NCBI RefSeq assembly: GCF_005885605.1
Contig: NZ_SZVP01000003.1
Location: 248,001-312,000 of the forward strand
Source: Colwellia ponticola
GTDB taxonomy: Bacteria > Pseudomonadota > Gammaproteobacteria > Enterobacterales > Alteromonadaceae
Direction of reading: 5' to 3'
DNA length: 64,000 bases
The notes under the pieces are model-generated. The model did no database searches, was not told the DNA's origin, and saw only the letters and a list, made by a program, of their open reading frames with translations. Both the position numbers and the translations under genes were made by a program. The stretch's first letter is position 1; the number at the start of each line of letters is the position of its first letter. Shown in pieces: positions 17,744 through 26,859 of this stretch.

Positions 17744-18077
17744 AAATACATTCCTATAAAATTGAATTAGCTCAAACGTTCACTAAAAACGTTACTATTA
17801 TGTTCTCGACTATTAGTGATAGTGGTTACTTAGTGATAACTATTTGCTTCGTTTGAGACTGAGGCATAGTGTATTGATACGATAAACAAAGATCTAGAAA
17901 TAACCTTAAATTACATTTCAGATGCCGAAATGTAATAATAAAAATGAAAAAGCCGGTACTTATTTAATAAATACCGGCTTATTACCTAAACTTGTAATGA
18001 GTCATCTGAGCTTGTTTATCTATTAATACCGCTCTTTGTTGTAAAGTACAGCGCTGTAAACAAGACGAGTTAAACGA
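17744..18077 (-). terminator. Gap with intrinsic terminator of the OsmC-YcaO gene
   Basis: Within this 334-base gap, 17950-17980 forms a perfect 9-bp stem (AAGCCGGTA/TACCGGCTT) with a T-run on the minus strand. The rest must carry the ridA-like promoter; nothing else was recognised. Confidence 0.65.
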
Positions 18078-20264
18078 TTACATTTGAGCAGCAAGTTTAC
18101 GTGCTTGATGTAGTTTTTTATAACTTTCAATCAATCTTAAATGCTTATCTAAACCTTCAAGTTTCATGCTAGTGGGGGTTAAACCATAGAATTTTACCTC
18201 ACCAAATACCGATCCAACCACTTGTTCCATATTGTCTGCGCCAAACATACGGTTAAAATTAACTAAGTAATCGTCAAGATCTAGCTCTTCATCTAACGTG
18301 ACTTCAAGCACCGCATGAACCGCTTGATAAAATAAACCACGTTCTACTGTGTTATCGTTGTATTGTAAAAATTCACCGACTAATTCAATCGCTTCTTCTA
18401 GCGCGCCCAATGCTAAATAAATAAGAATCTTCAATTCAAGAATGGTGAGCTGACCCCAAACGGTGTTCTCATCAAACTCAATACCAATTAAGGTTCTAAT
18501 ATCAATGTAGTTATCTTGCTGACTGTCTTCTAGTCGCTCAACCAAGGCCACTAATTGCTCTTCACTTAACCTATGTAAGTTTAAGATATCTTCACGATAA
18601 TCTAATGACTTATTAGTATTGTCCCAAATAAGATCTTCAACGGGATACACTTCTGAATAATCAGGAACCAAAATACGACAAGCCGTTGCGCCCAATTGAT
18701 TAAATTCAGCAATATATACTTCTTTGTCTAGGTCTTTGAGAATACTCATTAAGCCTTCATTTTCTTGTTCATTGCTGCCTGAAAAATCCCATTCAACAAA
18801 ATCAAAGTCATTTTTATCACTAAAGAAGCGCCAGGAAATAACACCTGTAGAGTCAATAAAGTGATCAACCGCATTTTCTGGCTCTGTTACTGCCATGGTG
18901 TTAAAGGTTGGTTTAGGTACGTCATTTAAACCTTCAAAGCTTCGCCCTTGCAATAACTCAGTTAAACTACGCTCTAATGCCACTTCAAAACTGGGGTGTG
19001 CGCCAAATGAGGCAAAAACACCACCGGTTTTTGGGTTCATTAAGGTGACACACATTACCGGAAATTGACCGCCTAACGAGGCATCTTTGACTACTACAGG
19101 AAAACCCTGTGCTTCTAAACCTTCAATACCAGCTAAAATACTCGGGTACTTAGCAATAACGTCTTTGGGTACGTCAGGTAAAATAATTTCTTCGGTAATA
19201 ATTTTTCTTTTCACCGCGCGTTCAAAAATTTCAGATAAACACTGTACTTTTGCTTCAGCCAAGTTATTACCCGCGCTCATGCCATTACTTAAGAATAAAT
19301 TCTCAATAAGGTTTGAGGGAAAGTAAACCGTTTCACCATCAGATTGGCGTACATAAGGAATAGCACAAATACCACGCTCGCTCATGCCTGAGTTAGTATC
19401 AATAAGGTTTGAGCCACGTAGTTCATCATCTGGATTATAAAGCGCTAAGCAGTAGTCATCTAAAATACCATTTGGTAATTCATCATTAGCACCTGGTTTG
19501 AACCACTTTTCATTGGGGTAATGAACAAAGTCACTATTGGCAATATCAGTACCAAAAAACTGATCGTTATAAAAGAAGTTACAGTTAAGGCGTTCAATAA
19601 ATTCACCTAATGCTGAAGCAAGTGCACTCTCTTTGGTGGCGCCTTTACCGTTGGTAAAACACATTGGCGAGGCAGCATCACGAATATGCAGTGACCACAC
19701 ATTAGGAACAATATTACGCCATGACGATATTTCAATTTTCATACCAAGGTCTGCCAAAAGACCAGACATATTGGCAATAGTTTTTTCAAGTGGTAAATCT
19801 TTACCTAAAATAAAAGTACTAGCACTATCATCCGGTTGCTGCATCAGCATAGCCTGAGCATCCTCTTCAAGGCTTTCAACCAAATCAACTTTAAACTCAG
19901 GTCCGGTTTGAATGACTTTTTTCACGGTACAGCGTTCTATCGAACGTAAAATACCTTGGCGGTCTTTATCAGAAATACTTTCTGGTAATTCCACCTGAAT
20001 TTGAAAAATTTGGTTATATCGGTCTTCAGGGTCAACGATATTATTTTGCGATAACCTGATATTGTCAGTCGAAATATCACGTGCATTACAATACACTTTG
20101 ACAAAATAAGCAGCACAAAGCGCTGACGAGGCTAAAAAATAATCAAACGGTCCCGGTGCTGAACCATCGCCTTTATAACGAATAGGTTGATCAGCGATGA
20201 CACTAAAATCGTCAAACTTGGCTTCAAGTCTGAGGTTGTCGAGAAAGTTAACTTTGATTTCCAT
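18078..20264 (-). CDS. ycaO: OsmC-YcaO fusion protein (putative RimO accessory factor)
   Basis: This 728-residue two-part protein starts with an OsmC-like domain (about 1-135). Its two conserved cysteines sit in FLASSALCAAYF and ERCTVKKVIQ, typical of peroxide-reducing OsmC/Ohr folds. A YcaO ATP-using domain (about 165-590) follows, with conserved acidic segments LGEFIERLNCNFF and LSEIFERAVKRK, and a helical C-terminal part (about 590-728). YcaO proteins activate amide backbones with ATP; the E. coli protein is reported to promote RimO-dependent S12 methylthiolation, and rimO lies 15 kb away. No peptide substrate gene or partner dehydrogenase for azoline synthesis is adjacent, arguing against an RiPP role. 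Confidence 0.88.
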   Translation of the reverse strand: MEIKVNFLDNLRLEAKFDDFSVIADQPIRYKGDGSAPGPFDYFLASSALCAAYFVKVYCNARDISTDNIRLSQNNIVDPEDRYNQIFQIQVELPESISDKDRQGILRSIERCTVKKVIQTGPEFKVDLVESLEEDAQAMLMQQPDDSASTFILGKDLPLEKTIANMSGLLADLGMKIEISSWRNIVPNVWSLHIRDAASPMCFTNGKGATKESALASALGEFIERLNCNFFYNDQFFGTDIANSDFVHYPNEKWFKPGANDELPNGILDDYCLALYNPDDELRGSNLIDTNSGMSERGICAIPYVRQSDGETVYFPSNLIENLFLSNGMSAGNNLAEAKVQCLSEIFERAVKRKIITEEIILPDVPKDVIAKYPSILAGIEGLEAQGFPVVVKDASLGGQFPVMCVTLMNPKTGGVFASFGAHPSFEVALERSLTELLQGRSFEGLNDVPKPTFNTMAVTEPENAVDHFIDSTGVISWRFFSDKNDFDFVEWDFSGSNEQENEGLMSILKDLDKEVYIAEFNQLGATACRILVPDYSEVYPVEDLIWDNTNKSLDYREDILNLHRLSEEQLVALVERLEDSQQDNYIDIRTLIGIEFDENTVWGQLTILELKILIYLALGALEEAIELVGEFLQYNDNTVERGLFYQAVHAVLEVTLDEELDLDDYLVNFNRMFGADNMEQVVGSVFGEVKFYGLTPTSMKLEGLDKHLRLIESYKKLHQARKLAAQM

Positions 20265-20582
20265 TGAGTAATGTCCAGTGTTGTATACGTGAATCGGCGC
20301 AATAATGACCTATTGCTATAAACTAAAAGCACGACCCACGACCATTACTATTTATTGAAAGTACTTGGCAAATATTAATAATCGCGTGCTCATAATCGAA
20401 TTTTTTATCGTAATTTTTTACAATAATAACCTTAGCAAAATAACGTAAATTTGATCAGGTAATGTGTGGTTAGCATATTAACACGCTTACCTTTGATAAT
20501 CTTGCTTTGAGCCTTGACTGATTAAACAAAAAAGCCCCCGCCATCAGGAGCTTTAGCTTAGTTACTCGTTTTAGGGGTATAG
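20265..20582 (-). terminator. Gap with terminator downstream of sulP-like gene
   Basis: In this 318-base gap, 20528-20555 holds an imperfect GC-rich stem (AGCTCC/GGGGGCT on the minus strand) followed by TTTTTT, about 30 bases past the SulP gene stop. No other element was seen; the OsmC-YcaO promoter must be at the right. Confidence 0.5.
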
Positions 20583-22205
20583 CTATATCGGTTGATTACT
20601 CTTCAAATAAGTAAGCGCCTCTAACCGAGTCGCAAAAATATGCTTTGGCGCAATTCTATCAAGTACTTTGAGTTTATTAAAATCGTTTCTTACCCGTTCG
20701 CAAACACTTGATAATAAAATATCGCGTCCCTGATTTTGATAACTGATAATAATTTCTTCAATGGCAATAGTACTGGTTACACCAACAAAATTAGCGTCGG
20801 TTAAGTCGATTAATAGCGCTTTATTTTGATCAGACTCTGAAACACTTTGCTTTAACCCGCGCGCCACACCAAAACCAATTGGTCCTGAGATATTAAGCAG
20901 TAAGACGCTGTCATCCATAGCTTGTAATAGCTCCATTTCAGCTGGTGATAAATGTTCAGCGTTTTTAGCTGTGTATAATTTAATATTATCAAGCTGGATT
21001 TCTGACAAACGACGAATAGTCACTAGATTCGCTAAGAACACACCAATAAGTACCGCGGTCACTAAATCAAAGGCAACTGACATCACCATAGTCGAGATCA
21101 TTAAGCCGACACTAAATAACGGTATTTGATGAATTCTTTTTAGAAAATTCCAATCGATAATACTAATACCAACATGTGTCAAAATTGCCGCTAACACTGC
21201 AATGGGAATATAAGCGGTGTACTCCCCTGCCCATAAAACAATGGCTAAAATGAACAGCGCGTGAAGAATACCTGATAAAGGCGTAGTACCACCGGCTCTT
21301 AAATTAGTTACCGTGCGCATCGTTGCGCCGCCACCTGGCAATGCACCAAATAAACCGGCAACAATATTACCGACACCTTGGCCCACTAACTCTTGGTCTG
21401 AATCATGTAATTCGTTAGTAATACTATCAACGGTTAATGAGGTCATTAAGGAGTCTAAAGTACTTAACGTCGCAATTAATAGCGCCGAGTTAATCATTTC
21501 ACTGGCTAAGGCATTATCCCAAACGGGCATATTAAAAGAAGGTAATTCACTAGAAATTGCGCCAACAACCTCCATATCTACCCCTGAGAAAACGTAAAAC
21601 ATTGTCGCCCCTGCTACCGCAATAATACTCGCTGGCACCACACGACTAAGCTTTTGTGGCCAGACAAAAAGCACTAATAAACATGCTAGCCCTAATAAGG
21701 TGTTAGTGCTGGTTAAGGTGTTAGTTAACTCACTTAATGACCATTGTAATTGAGGTAGAGGCTGTCCAAATAAAGGTTCAATTTGAGAGAGAATAATCAA
21801 CACGCCAATGCCGGAGGTAAAACCTGAAATGACTGGGTATGACACTAAAATAAAATATTTTCCCAACTTAAAAAAGCCGAACAACATTTGAAATAGCCCC
21901 GCTAAGCTAACTACAGTAAATGCCGCGGCAATACCATTCTCTGGAGACTGCGCAACAAAACTGGTTAAGATGGCAACCATAGCTACAGTTAACCCCGTAT
22001 TAGGACCTGAGATCTGTTGGTTGGTACCACCAAATAAAGAGGCAAATAACCCCGTTAAAATGGCACAATAAATACCTGCACTTGCACCAGCTCCCGAAGT
22101 AACGCCGAAAGCTAAAGCAAAAGGTAAGGCAACGATTGTTGATGTTAGCGCACCAAAAATGTCACCTTTGATGGTTTTTCGATTAAAATGAGATAATAAA
22201 AGCAT
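20583..22205 (-). CDS. SulP-family inorganic anion transporter with STAS domain
   Basis: This 540-residue inner-membrane protein has the SulP signature region: the early GDIFGALTSTIVALPFALAFG, the anion-site stretch ISGPNTGLTVAMVAI, and GALPGGGATMRTVTNLRAGG. The C-terminal STAS domain (about 440-540; LLIDLTDANFVGVTSTIAIEEI) resembles anti-sigma antagonists and regulates transport. SulP members move sulfate, bicarbonate, dicarboxylates or other anions, often with sodium or protons. With no carbonic anhydrase or sulfate-assimilation gene next to it, the anion cannot be named. It is monocistronic. Confidence 0.88.
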   Translation of the reverse strand: MLLLSHFNRKTIKGDIFGALTSTIVALPFALAFGVTSGAGASAGIYCAILTGLFASLFGGTNQQISGPNTGLTVAMVAILTSFVAQSPENGIAAAFTVVSLAGLFQMLFGFFKLGKYFILVSYPVISGFTSGIGVLIILSQIEPLFGQPLPQLQWSLSELTNTLTSTNTLLGLACLLVLFVWPQKLSRVVPASIIAVAGATMFYVFSGVDMEVVGAISSELPSFNMPVWDNALASEMINSALLIATLSTLDSLMTSLTVDSITNELHDSDQELVGQGVGNIVAGLFGALPGGGATMRTVTNLRAGGTTPLSGILHALFILAIVLWAGEYTAYIPIAVLAAILTHVGISIIDWNFLKRIHQIPLFSVGLMISTMVMSVAFDLVTAVLIGVFLANLVTIRRLSEIQLDNIKLYTAKNAEHLSPAEMELLQAMDDSVLLLNISGPIGFGVARGLKQSVSESDQNKALLIDLTDANFVGVTSTIAIEEIIISYQNQGRDILLSSVCERVRNDFNKLKVLDRIAPKHIFATRLEALTYLKSNQPI

Positions 22206-22928
22206 GGCTACCTAAATTAATTTATTGATGGTTGGTTTGTTGGTGATGTACCACTCGGTTGATAATACCTTATTTCATTCTCATTGATTTCTCGTTTCGC
22301 TCTAGCTACCTTAGCAAAAAACTAATAATATATTTTAAATCAATACATTAGATTGCCTTAAACTTGTATTTAACATGAGCTCAACTGCATAGAATAAAGT
22401 ACGTCTACGGTGGACTATAAATGGACTATATACTAAAAAACCATTTCTTGACACTATTGACAAGTTTTCTATTTTAAGTATAGGATTAAGCCGCTAATCG
22501 TAGAATAGGGATATTAATACCTGTAAATTTTTCATGACTATAATAAGTGATTTGGCACACGATAATAAAATGTTGACTGCGTTTAATGGGGAATCAGTTA
22601 CGTTAAAAAAACGTTCAAAAAAGCTTAACTGAGTGCCACTTAACGTTAACTTTATTCGCTATATTTTCACTTGATAGTATTAACAAGATATTTTACTTCG
22701 TCGTTTTTTACTTGTTGATGTGTGTTTTATTTAGGTATTAATAGGTTAGTACGTAGAAATAGGTCATTAAAAGTACCTACTTCATTAACAACCGCTGCTA
22801 TAATCGGTGTTATCGATATTAAAGCAAAAAAACTAAGGCCAAATTTTTAAAAATTATTACCAGCAGGTCAAACTTTAAAAAATATAAATAAACGACCTAG
22901 AACATAAATCAACGAGAGAACTGTAGTT
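22206..22928. other. Long divergent intergenic region (SulP / NCS2 permease)
   Basis: This 723-base AT-rich region has no ORF that I would call. A good sigma-70-like promoter on the + strand reads TTGACA (22457-22462), 16 bases, then TATAGG (22479-22484). That is 445 bases before the permease start, so either the permease has a long leader or an unannotated small RNA starts here. I looked for a purine riboswitch core before the permease and did not find one. Confidence 0.3.
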
Positions 22929-24377
22929 ATGGAAAAAACGAGTCAATCTTGCGAGAAAACAGCTGAAGTCCCTACAAAAGGCACAAGTCTTTTAGAGCGC
23001 CTTTTTAAACTAACAAAACATAATACCTCTGTTAAAACTGAGATCATGGCAGGTCTTACTACCTTCGTGACCATGTCTTACGTTATGTTTTTAAATCCTA
23101 TTATCATGTCTAAAACCGGCATGCCATTTGATGGACTATTCCTAGCCACCTGTTTGGGCGCTGCTATTGCGACCATCTTTATGGGTATGTATGCTAACTG
23201 GCCTGTTGGTCTTGCACCAGGTATGGGCTTAAACGCCTTTTTCACCTTTTCAGTGGTCGGTAGTATGGGCTACAGTTGGCAAATAGCCTTAGGAGCGGTA
23301 TTCCTTTCGGGTGTTATCTTCGTCTTAATGAGTGTCACCAAAATGAGGGAATGGATGCTAGATAGCATTCCCTTAAGTTTACGACTAGCCATGACAGCAG
23401 GGGTAGGTTTATTCTTAGGCTTCCTCGGGTTACGCTTTACCGGTATTGTTGTTCCTGATCCTGATAATGTGGTTGCTTTAGCTGATATGACTCATTTTGG
23501 TTTTGGTGCTTTTGGTCCTGAAGCCCCAGCATTAGGCTTTTTAAGTTTCTTACTTATCTCTGTTCTTAGTTACCGTAACGTATTTGGTGCAGTATTAATT
23601 GGTATAGCGGTTACTACCTTCGTTGCTTTTGCGATGACCTGGTTACTACCCACTGACTTTTTCGTGGTAGCTGAAGCGGCTAAATCATTTGCCCCCGCTT
23701 CTGGGTTTGTTACGTATAATGGCTTATTAGCGGTACCTGAATTTTCTGCACTTGAGCCTATTTTCTGGAAAGCAGATATTGTTGGTGCGTTTGAAGTTGC
23801 ATTAATTCCTGTCATTGTTACTTTTTTGTTTGTTAACATTTTTGATACTGCAGGTACCTTAATGGGCGTTGCCGAGCGTGCTAACTTACAAGACGAAAAT
23901 GGTAAAATTGAAGGGCTAAGTAAGTCGTTAAAAGCTGATTCTATGTCATCAGTATTAGGCACTGCCTTTGGTTGTCCGCCAGTTACTTCCTATGTTGAGT
24001 CTGCTGCAGGTGTTGCTGTGGGTGGTCGCACTGGACTTACTGCGGTAACCATTGGTTTATTATTTGCAGCTGGCATGTTTTTTCTACCACTAGCGCAAAT
24101 GTTACCTGGCTTTGCTGTTGATGGTGCGCTTATTTATGTGGCTATGTTAATGATGAGCTCACTTCGTGGTTTAGATTGGGACGATTTAACTGAGTACGCA
24201 CCTGCGGTTTGTACTACAGTAATGATGGCGTTTACTTTCTCTATTGCTAACGGTATTGCTTTTGGTTTTATTACTTACACCGTATTAAAAGTCGGTTCTG
24301 GTAAAGCCAATCAAATATCTAACGGTGTTTGGGCGTTAACAGTTTTATTTATTGCTAAGTTTATTTTCTTAACCTAA
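22929..24377 (+). CDS. NCS2-family purine (hypoxanthine/guanine/adenine) permease
   Basis: This 482-residue permease is of the AzgA-like branch of nucleobase-cation symporters. Typical blocks are the start LLERLFKLTKHNTSVKTE, then TTFVTMSYVMFLNP, APGMGLNAFFTFSVV with its conserved asparagine, NIFDTAGTLMGVAERA, and CPPVTSYVESAAGVAVGGRTGL. About 12-14 membrane segments are visible. It imports purine bases with protons. The next gene on the same strand is hypoxanthine phosphoribosyltransferase, so together they form a purine uptake and salvage pair. A strong terminator and a repeat separate them, so they are probably separate transcripts. Confidence 0.9.
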   Translation: MEKTSQSCEKTAEVPTKGTSLLERLFKLTKHNTSVKTEIMAGLTTFVTMSYVMFLNPIIMSKTGMPFDGLFLATCLGAAIATIFMGMYANWPVGLAPGMGLNAFFTFSVVGSMGYSWQIALGAVFLSGVIFVLMSVTKMREWMLDSIPLSLRLAMTAGVGLFLGFLGLRFTGIVVPDPDNVVALADMTHFGFGAFGPEAPALGFLSFLLISVLSYRNVFGAVLIGIAVTTFVAFAMTWLLPTDFFVVAEAAKSFAPASGFVTYNGLLAVPEFSALEPIFWKADIVGAFEVALIPVIVTFLFVNIFDTAGTLMGVAERANLQDENGKIEGLSKSLKADSMSSVLGTAFGCPPVTSYVESAAGVAVGGRTGLTAVTIGLLFAAGMFFLPLAQMLPGFAVDGALIYVAMLMMSSLRGLDWDDLTEYAPAVCTTVMMAFTFSIANGIAFGFITYTVLKVGSGKANQISNGVWALTVLFIAKFIFLT

Positions 24378-24489
24378 TAGGCTTTACGTAACTCACTTAG
24401 CTAATATAACTATAGTATTGATTAGTCAATGAAAGACCTAAATTAAACTGACTTAGCTAAGTGAAATTAACGATAGTATTAGCAATTCC

Positions 24490-24520
24490 AAAAAAGCCTT
24501 TGCGAGCAAAGGCTTTTTTT
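24490..24520 (+). terminator. Intrinsic terminator of the NCS2 permease
   Basis: A perfect stem AAGCCTTTG/CAAAGGCTT with A-rich left flank and an 8-base T-run lies about 110 bases past the stop. Confidence 0.85.
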
Positions 24521-24555
24521 TGTCTCAGTATCCTTTATAATAAACAACGCTGAAT

Positions 24556-24712
24556 ATACCAAGTCTCTTAAGTTATTTCCCTCAACGAGAATGAAAAGAC
24601 TTAGGAACAAGGTATTAATTACAGAGAATAGTTACTCAAAAGAGTCGCAGCTGCATTCTCTACATAAGCCACCTCCGTGTAGCGCCCTTGTCAAAATCAA
24701 TAACAGCACAAC
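24556..24712. repeat. MITE-like repeat copy B (right end missing, internal insertion)
   Basis: The left end ATACCAAGTCTCTTAAGT matches copy A, as do the GAGAATGAAAAGACTTAG block and the closing CCCTTGTCAAAATCAATAA. Between GTTACTC and CCCTTGTC there are about 45 extra bases not present in copies A or D. No right terminal inverted repeat follows. Confidence 0.65.
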
Positions 24713-24754
24713 ACTAAGCAAAGATAGATTCACTAACTAGCAAGAACCAACACT

Positions 24755-25285
24755 ATGAAACATACTATTGAGGTTATGATCTCAGAAGAAGAAATTAAAG
24801 CACGAGTAGAACAACTAGGCCAACAAATCAGTGAACATTACCAACACAGCGATAATTTAGTGATGGTCGGTTTATTGCGTGGTTCATTTGTTTTCATGGC
24901 TGATTTAGCCAGAGCTATTACCGTTAATCATAGCGTTGACTTTATGACGGCATCAAGTTACGGCAATAGCATGCAAAGCTCGCGTGATGTTCATATCTTA
25001 AAAGATCTTGATGATAATATTGAAGGTAAAGATGTATTATTAGTAGAAGATATTATTGATACCGGTAACACCTTAAGTAAAGTATTACAGATTTTAAATT
25101 TACGTGGCCCTAACTCTATTCAAATTTGTACCTTATTAGATAAACCGATTCGCCGTGAAGAAGATGTCGATGTAAAGTGGGTTGGCTTTGCCATTCCAGA
25201 TGAGTTTGTTGTTGGAGTGGGTATCGATTATGCACAAAAATATCGCCACTTACCTTATATTGGTAAAGTCATTCCGAGTGAATAA
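24755..25285 (+). CDS. hpt: Hypoxanthine phosphoribosyltransferase
   Basis: This 176-residue cytoplasmic enzyme converts hypoxanthine (and less well guanine) with PRPP to IMP (GMP). The PRPP-binding loop is [13 protein letters not shown] (about residues 92-104), with the two acidic residues expected. The flexible loop is ASSYGNS, the purine-contact region is [15 protein letters not shown], and the C-terminal [10 protein letters not shown] is typical. Length is that of E. coli Hpt (178-182). It follows a purine permease on the same strand, pointing to a salvage role, and is closed by a strong bidirectional terminator. Confidence 0.95.
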   Translation: MKHTIEVMISEEEIKARVEQLGQQISEHYQHSDNLVMVGLLRGSFVFMADLARAITVNHSVDFMTASSYGNSMQSSRDVHILKDLDDNIEGKDVLLVEDIIDTGNTLSKVLQILNLRGPNSIQICTLLDKPIRREEDVDVKWVGFAIPDEFVVGVGIDYAQKYRHLPYIGKVIPSE

Positions 25286-25313
25286 ACGCAGTAGTCACAG
25301 AGTATAACAAGCA

Positions 25314-25350
25314 CCATAAAAAATCCGACACTAGGTCGGATTTTTTATGG
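25314..25350. terminator. Perfect 16-bp bidirectional terminator
   Basis: Arms 25314-25329 and 25335-25350 are perfectly complementary (AAAAAATCCGAC / GTCGGATTTTTT core) with a 5-base loop, between convergent hpt and the CpxP-like gene. Confidence 0.9.
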
Positions 25351-25420
25351 TTATTTTATCGCTGAGCGTATCATTTTTATTATTGACAATTTAGCGCTCT
25401 TCCTACTATTAATATCTCTA

Positions 25421-25894
25421 TCAATGATGACGTTTATTTGAATCGGAGCGTTTCTTTTTCATTGTGTTATATGTCGCTAATTGCGTTTCGGTTAACACAC
25501 TCTTTATGGCAAATTTATTTTTTGCTCTCGCCAATGCCATCGAAGTAAAAGTCGCTTGGTTATTAACACGTAATTCAATAAAAGCTTGTTCATCAAAACG
25601 CTCTGCTGACATTAATATGCTCATTTGCTCACGAAAATCATCCATCACTGGTTTTAATGCATCCATCTCTGCTTTATTTTCACTATTTAGCTTTTTAATC
25701 TCGTTTTGTTGCTGTTCTGATAAGTCTAATCTACGCGTCAGTTTAGCTAACTTCCTTTCAGTCATTTGATGATAGCCTTTGTCATGACCACGGTGATAAC
25801 TTGAGCTATCACTACCTGCAAAACTTAACGGTGCTAACACTAATACGGAACAAAGTGACGTTGCTATTGCTAAAGTTTTTAATTTAATTTTCAT
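25421..25894 (-). CDS. Spy/CpxP-family periplasmic chaperone
   Basis: This 157-residue protein has a signal peptide (about 1-27) and then an all-helical, charged LTXXQ-domain. The two family repeats appear as LDLSEQQQNEIKKL (about 56-70) and VLTETQLATYNTM (about 134-146). Spy and CpxP bind misfolded periplasmic proteins, and CpxP also restrains the sensor CpxA. It is divergent from cpxR-cpxA across a region with a perfect Cpx box, the classical cpxP arrangement, so autoregulated stress induction is expected. An AAGGA ribosome-binding site precedes the ATG. The histidine-rich start and end of the mature protein might bind metals; that is conjecture. Confidence 0.87.
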   Translation of the reverse strand: MKIKLKTLAIATSLCSVLVLAPLSFAGSDSSSYHRGHDKGYHQMTERKLAKLTRRLDLSEQQQNEIKKLNSENKAEMDALKPVMDDFREQMSILMSAERFDEQAFIELRVNNQATFTSMALARAKNKFAIKSVLTETQLATYNTMKKKRSDSNKRHH

Positions 25895-26019
25895 TGGGTT
25901 ATTCCTTGTTAACGGCTTTTATATATCAGCAAATATTTATAGATAGTAGCGAAGTTATCGCTTTTGCTTTGAAGACAACCACAGTATATCGAGTCTTTTG
26001 CAAAACAGTGCAAGGCTAT

Positions 26020-26034
26020 GTAAAGCTATGTAAA
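26020..26034. promoter_or_regulatory. Perfect CpxR-binding box in the divergent cpxP-like/cpxR promoter region
   Basis: GTAAA, five bases (GCTAT), then GTAAA matches the known CpxR consensus exactly. A third weaker copy (GCAAGGCTAT) stands one 10-base turn to the left, so the site is a three-fold 10-base repeat (about 26010-26039). It lies 126 bases from the chaperone start and 95 from the cpxR start. Confidence 0.75.
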
Positions 26035-26128
26035 GTTGTTCTATGGCTTAAGAAGATCACGTAAACTAGCGGCTAGTAAACCGATAAAGTAAGGCTAAAT
26101 AAAGCAATGTACTTAGGCAACCACTTAT

Positions 26129-26857
26129 ATGACAACCTCTCAAATGCAAACTAAACATATTCTATTAATTGATGATGACGCTGAACTCGCTGAACTCTTA
26201 ACGGAGTACCTTGCCAGTGAAAATTTTAAAGTAACCTCTTGTTTAGATGGCGCTAGTGGGCTAGCAAAAGCCTCTGATGAATGTTTTGATTTAATTTTAC
26301 TTGATGTAATGATGCCAATATTAAATGGTTTTGAGGTATTAAAAGCGCTAGGAGGTAATCATAAAACCCCTATTTTAATGTTAACAGCTAAAGGCGATGA
26401 TAATGATCGTATTTTAGGACTTGAATTAGGGGCTGACGACTATTTAGCCAAGCCCTTTAAACACAGAGAATTATTAGCGCGTATTAAAGCGATACTAAGA
26501 CGTATATCTATTGTAAAAGCACAAAATAAAGCACAACTAAATAAAGCAACCTATCAGTTAGCGATTAATCAGGTGAACGTTAACCAAGCAACCCGTGAAA
26601 TAAGCTGTCGAGGTCATTTACTTGATTTAACAGGGACTGAATATTTAATCTTGACTTATATGCTTGATCGCCACGGTGAAGTTATTAGCAAAGCCGATAT
26701 ATCTGAGCAAGTATTGCAACGTAAACTCAGTTTGTATGATAGAACCGTTGATGTCCATGTTGGTAATGTTCGCAGAAAACTGCTGGCTATTGACCCTGTC
26801 GATAAAATAAAAACAGTGCGTGGTGCTGGCTATGTCTTTTTAGCAGGAGAGCAATAA
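26129..26857 (+). CDS. cpxR: OmpR-family response regulator, CpxR-like
   Basis: This 242-residue two-component regulator has a receiver domain (about 8-122) with acidic pocket Asp15-Asp17, phosphoacceptor Asp59 in LLDVMMP and the conserved Lys in LAKPFKHREL. An OmpR-type winged helix (about 145-240) follows, with DRTVDVHVGNVRRKL and IKTVRGAGYVF. It is followed after two bases by the histidine kinase, with the kinase ribosome-binding site inside its end. Neighbouring CpxP-like chaperone and the Cpx box identify it as the envelope-stress regulator. The ATG has a poor ribosome-binding site; Met6 is an alternative. Confidence 0.92.
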   Translation: MTTSQMQTKHILLIDDDAELAELLTEYLASENFKVTSCLDGASGLAKASDECFDLILLDVMMPILNGFEVLKALGGNHKTPILMLTAKGDDNDRILGLELGADDYLAKPFKHRELLARIKAILRRISIVKAQNKAQLNKATYQLAINQVNVNQATREISCRGHLLDLTGTEYLILTYMLDRHGEVISKADISEQVLQRKLSLYDRTVDVHVGNVRRKLLAIDPVDKIKTVRGAGYVFLAGEQ

Positions 26858-26859
26858 CC

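Noticed and set aside
18078-20264. YcaO protein as part of an azoline-peptide (RiPP) biosynthesis cluster
   Set aside because: There is no precursor peptide, E1/ocin-ThiF partner, dehydrogenase or exporter nearby, and the OsmC-YcaO architecture is a known housekeeping type.
22670-22928. Purine riboswitch before the NCS2 permease
   Set aside because: I found no TATA-flanked three-way-junction core with the conserved loop sequences; the AT-rich stretch does not fold in the required pattern by eye.
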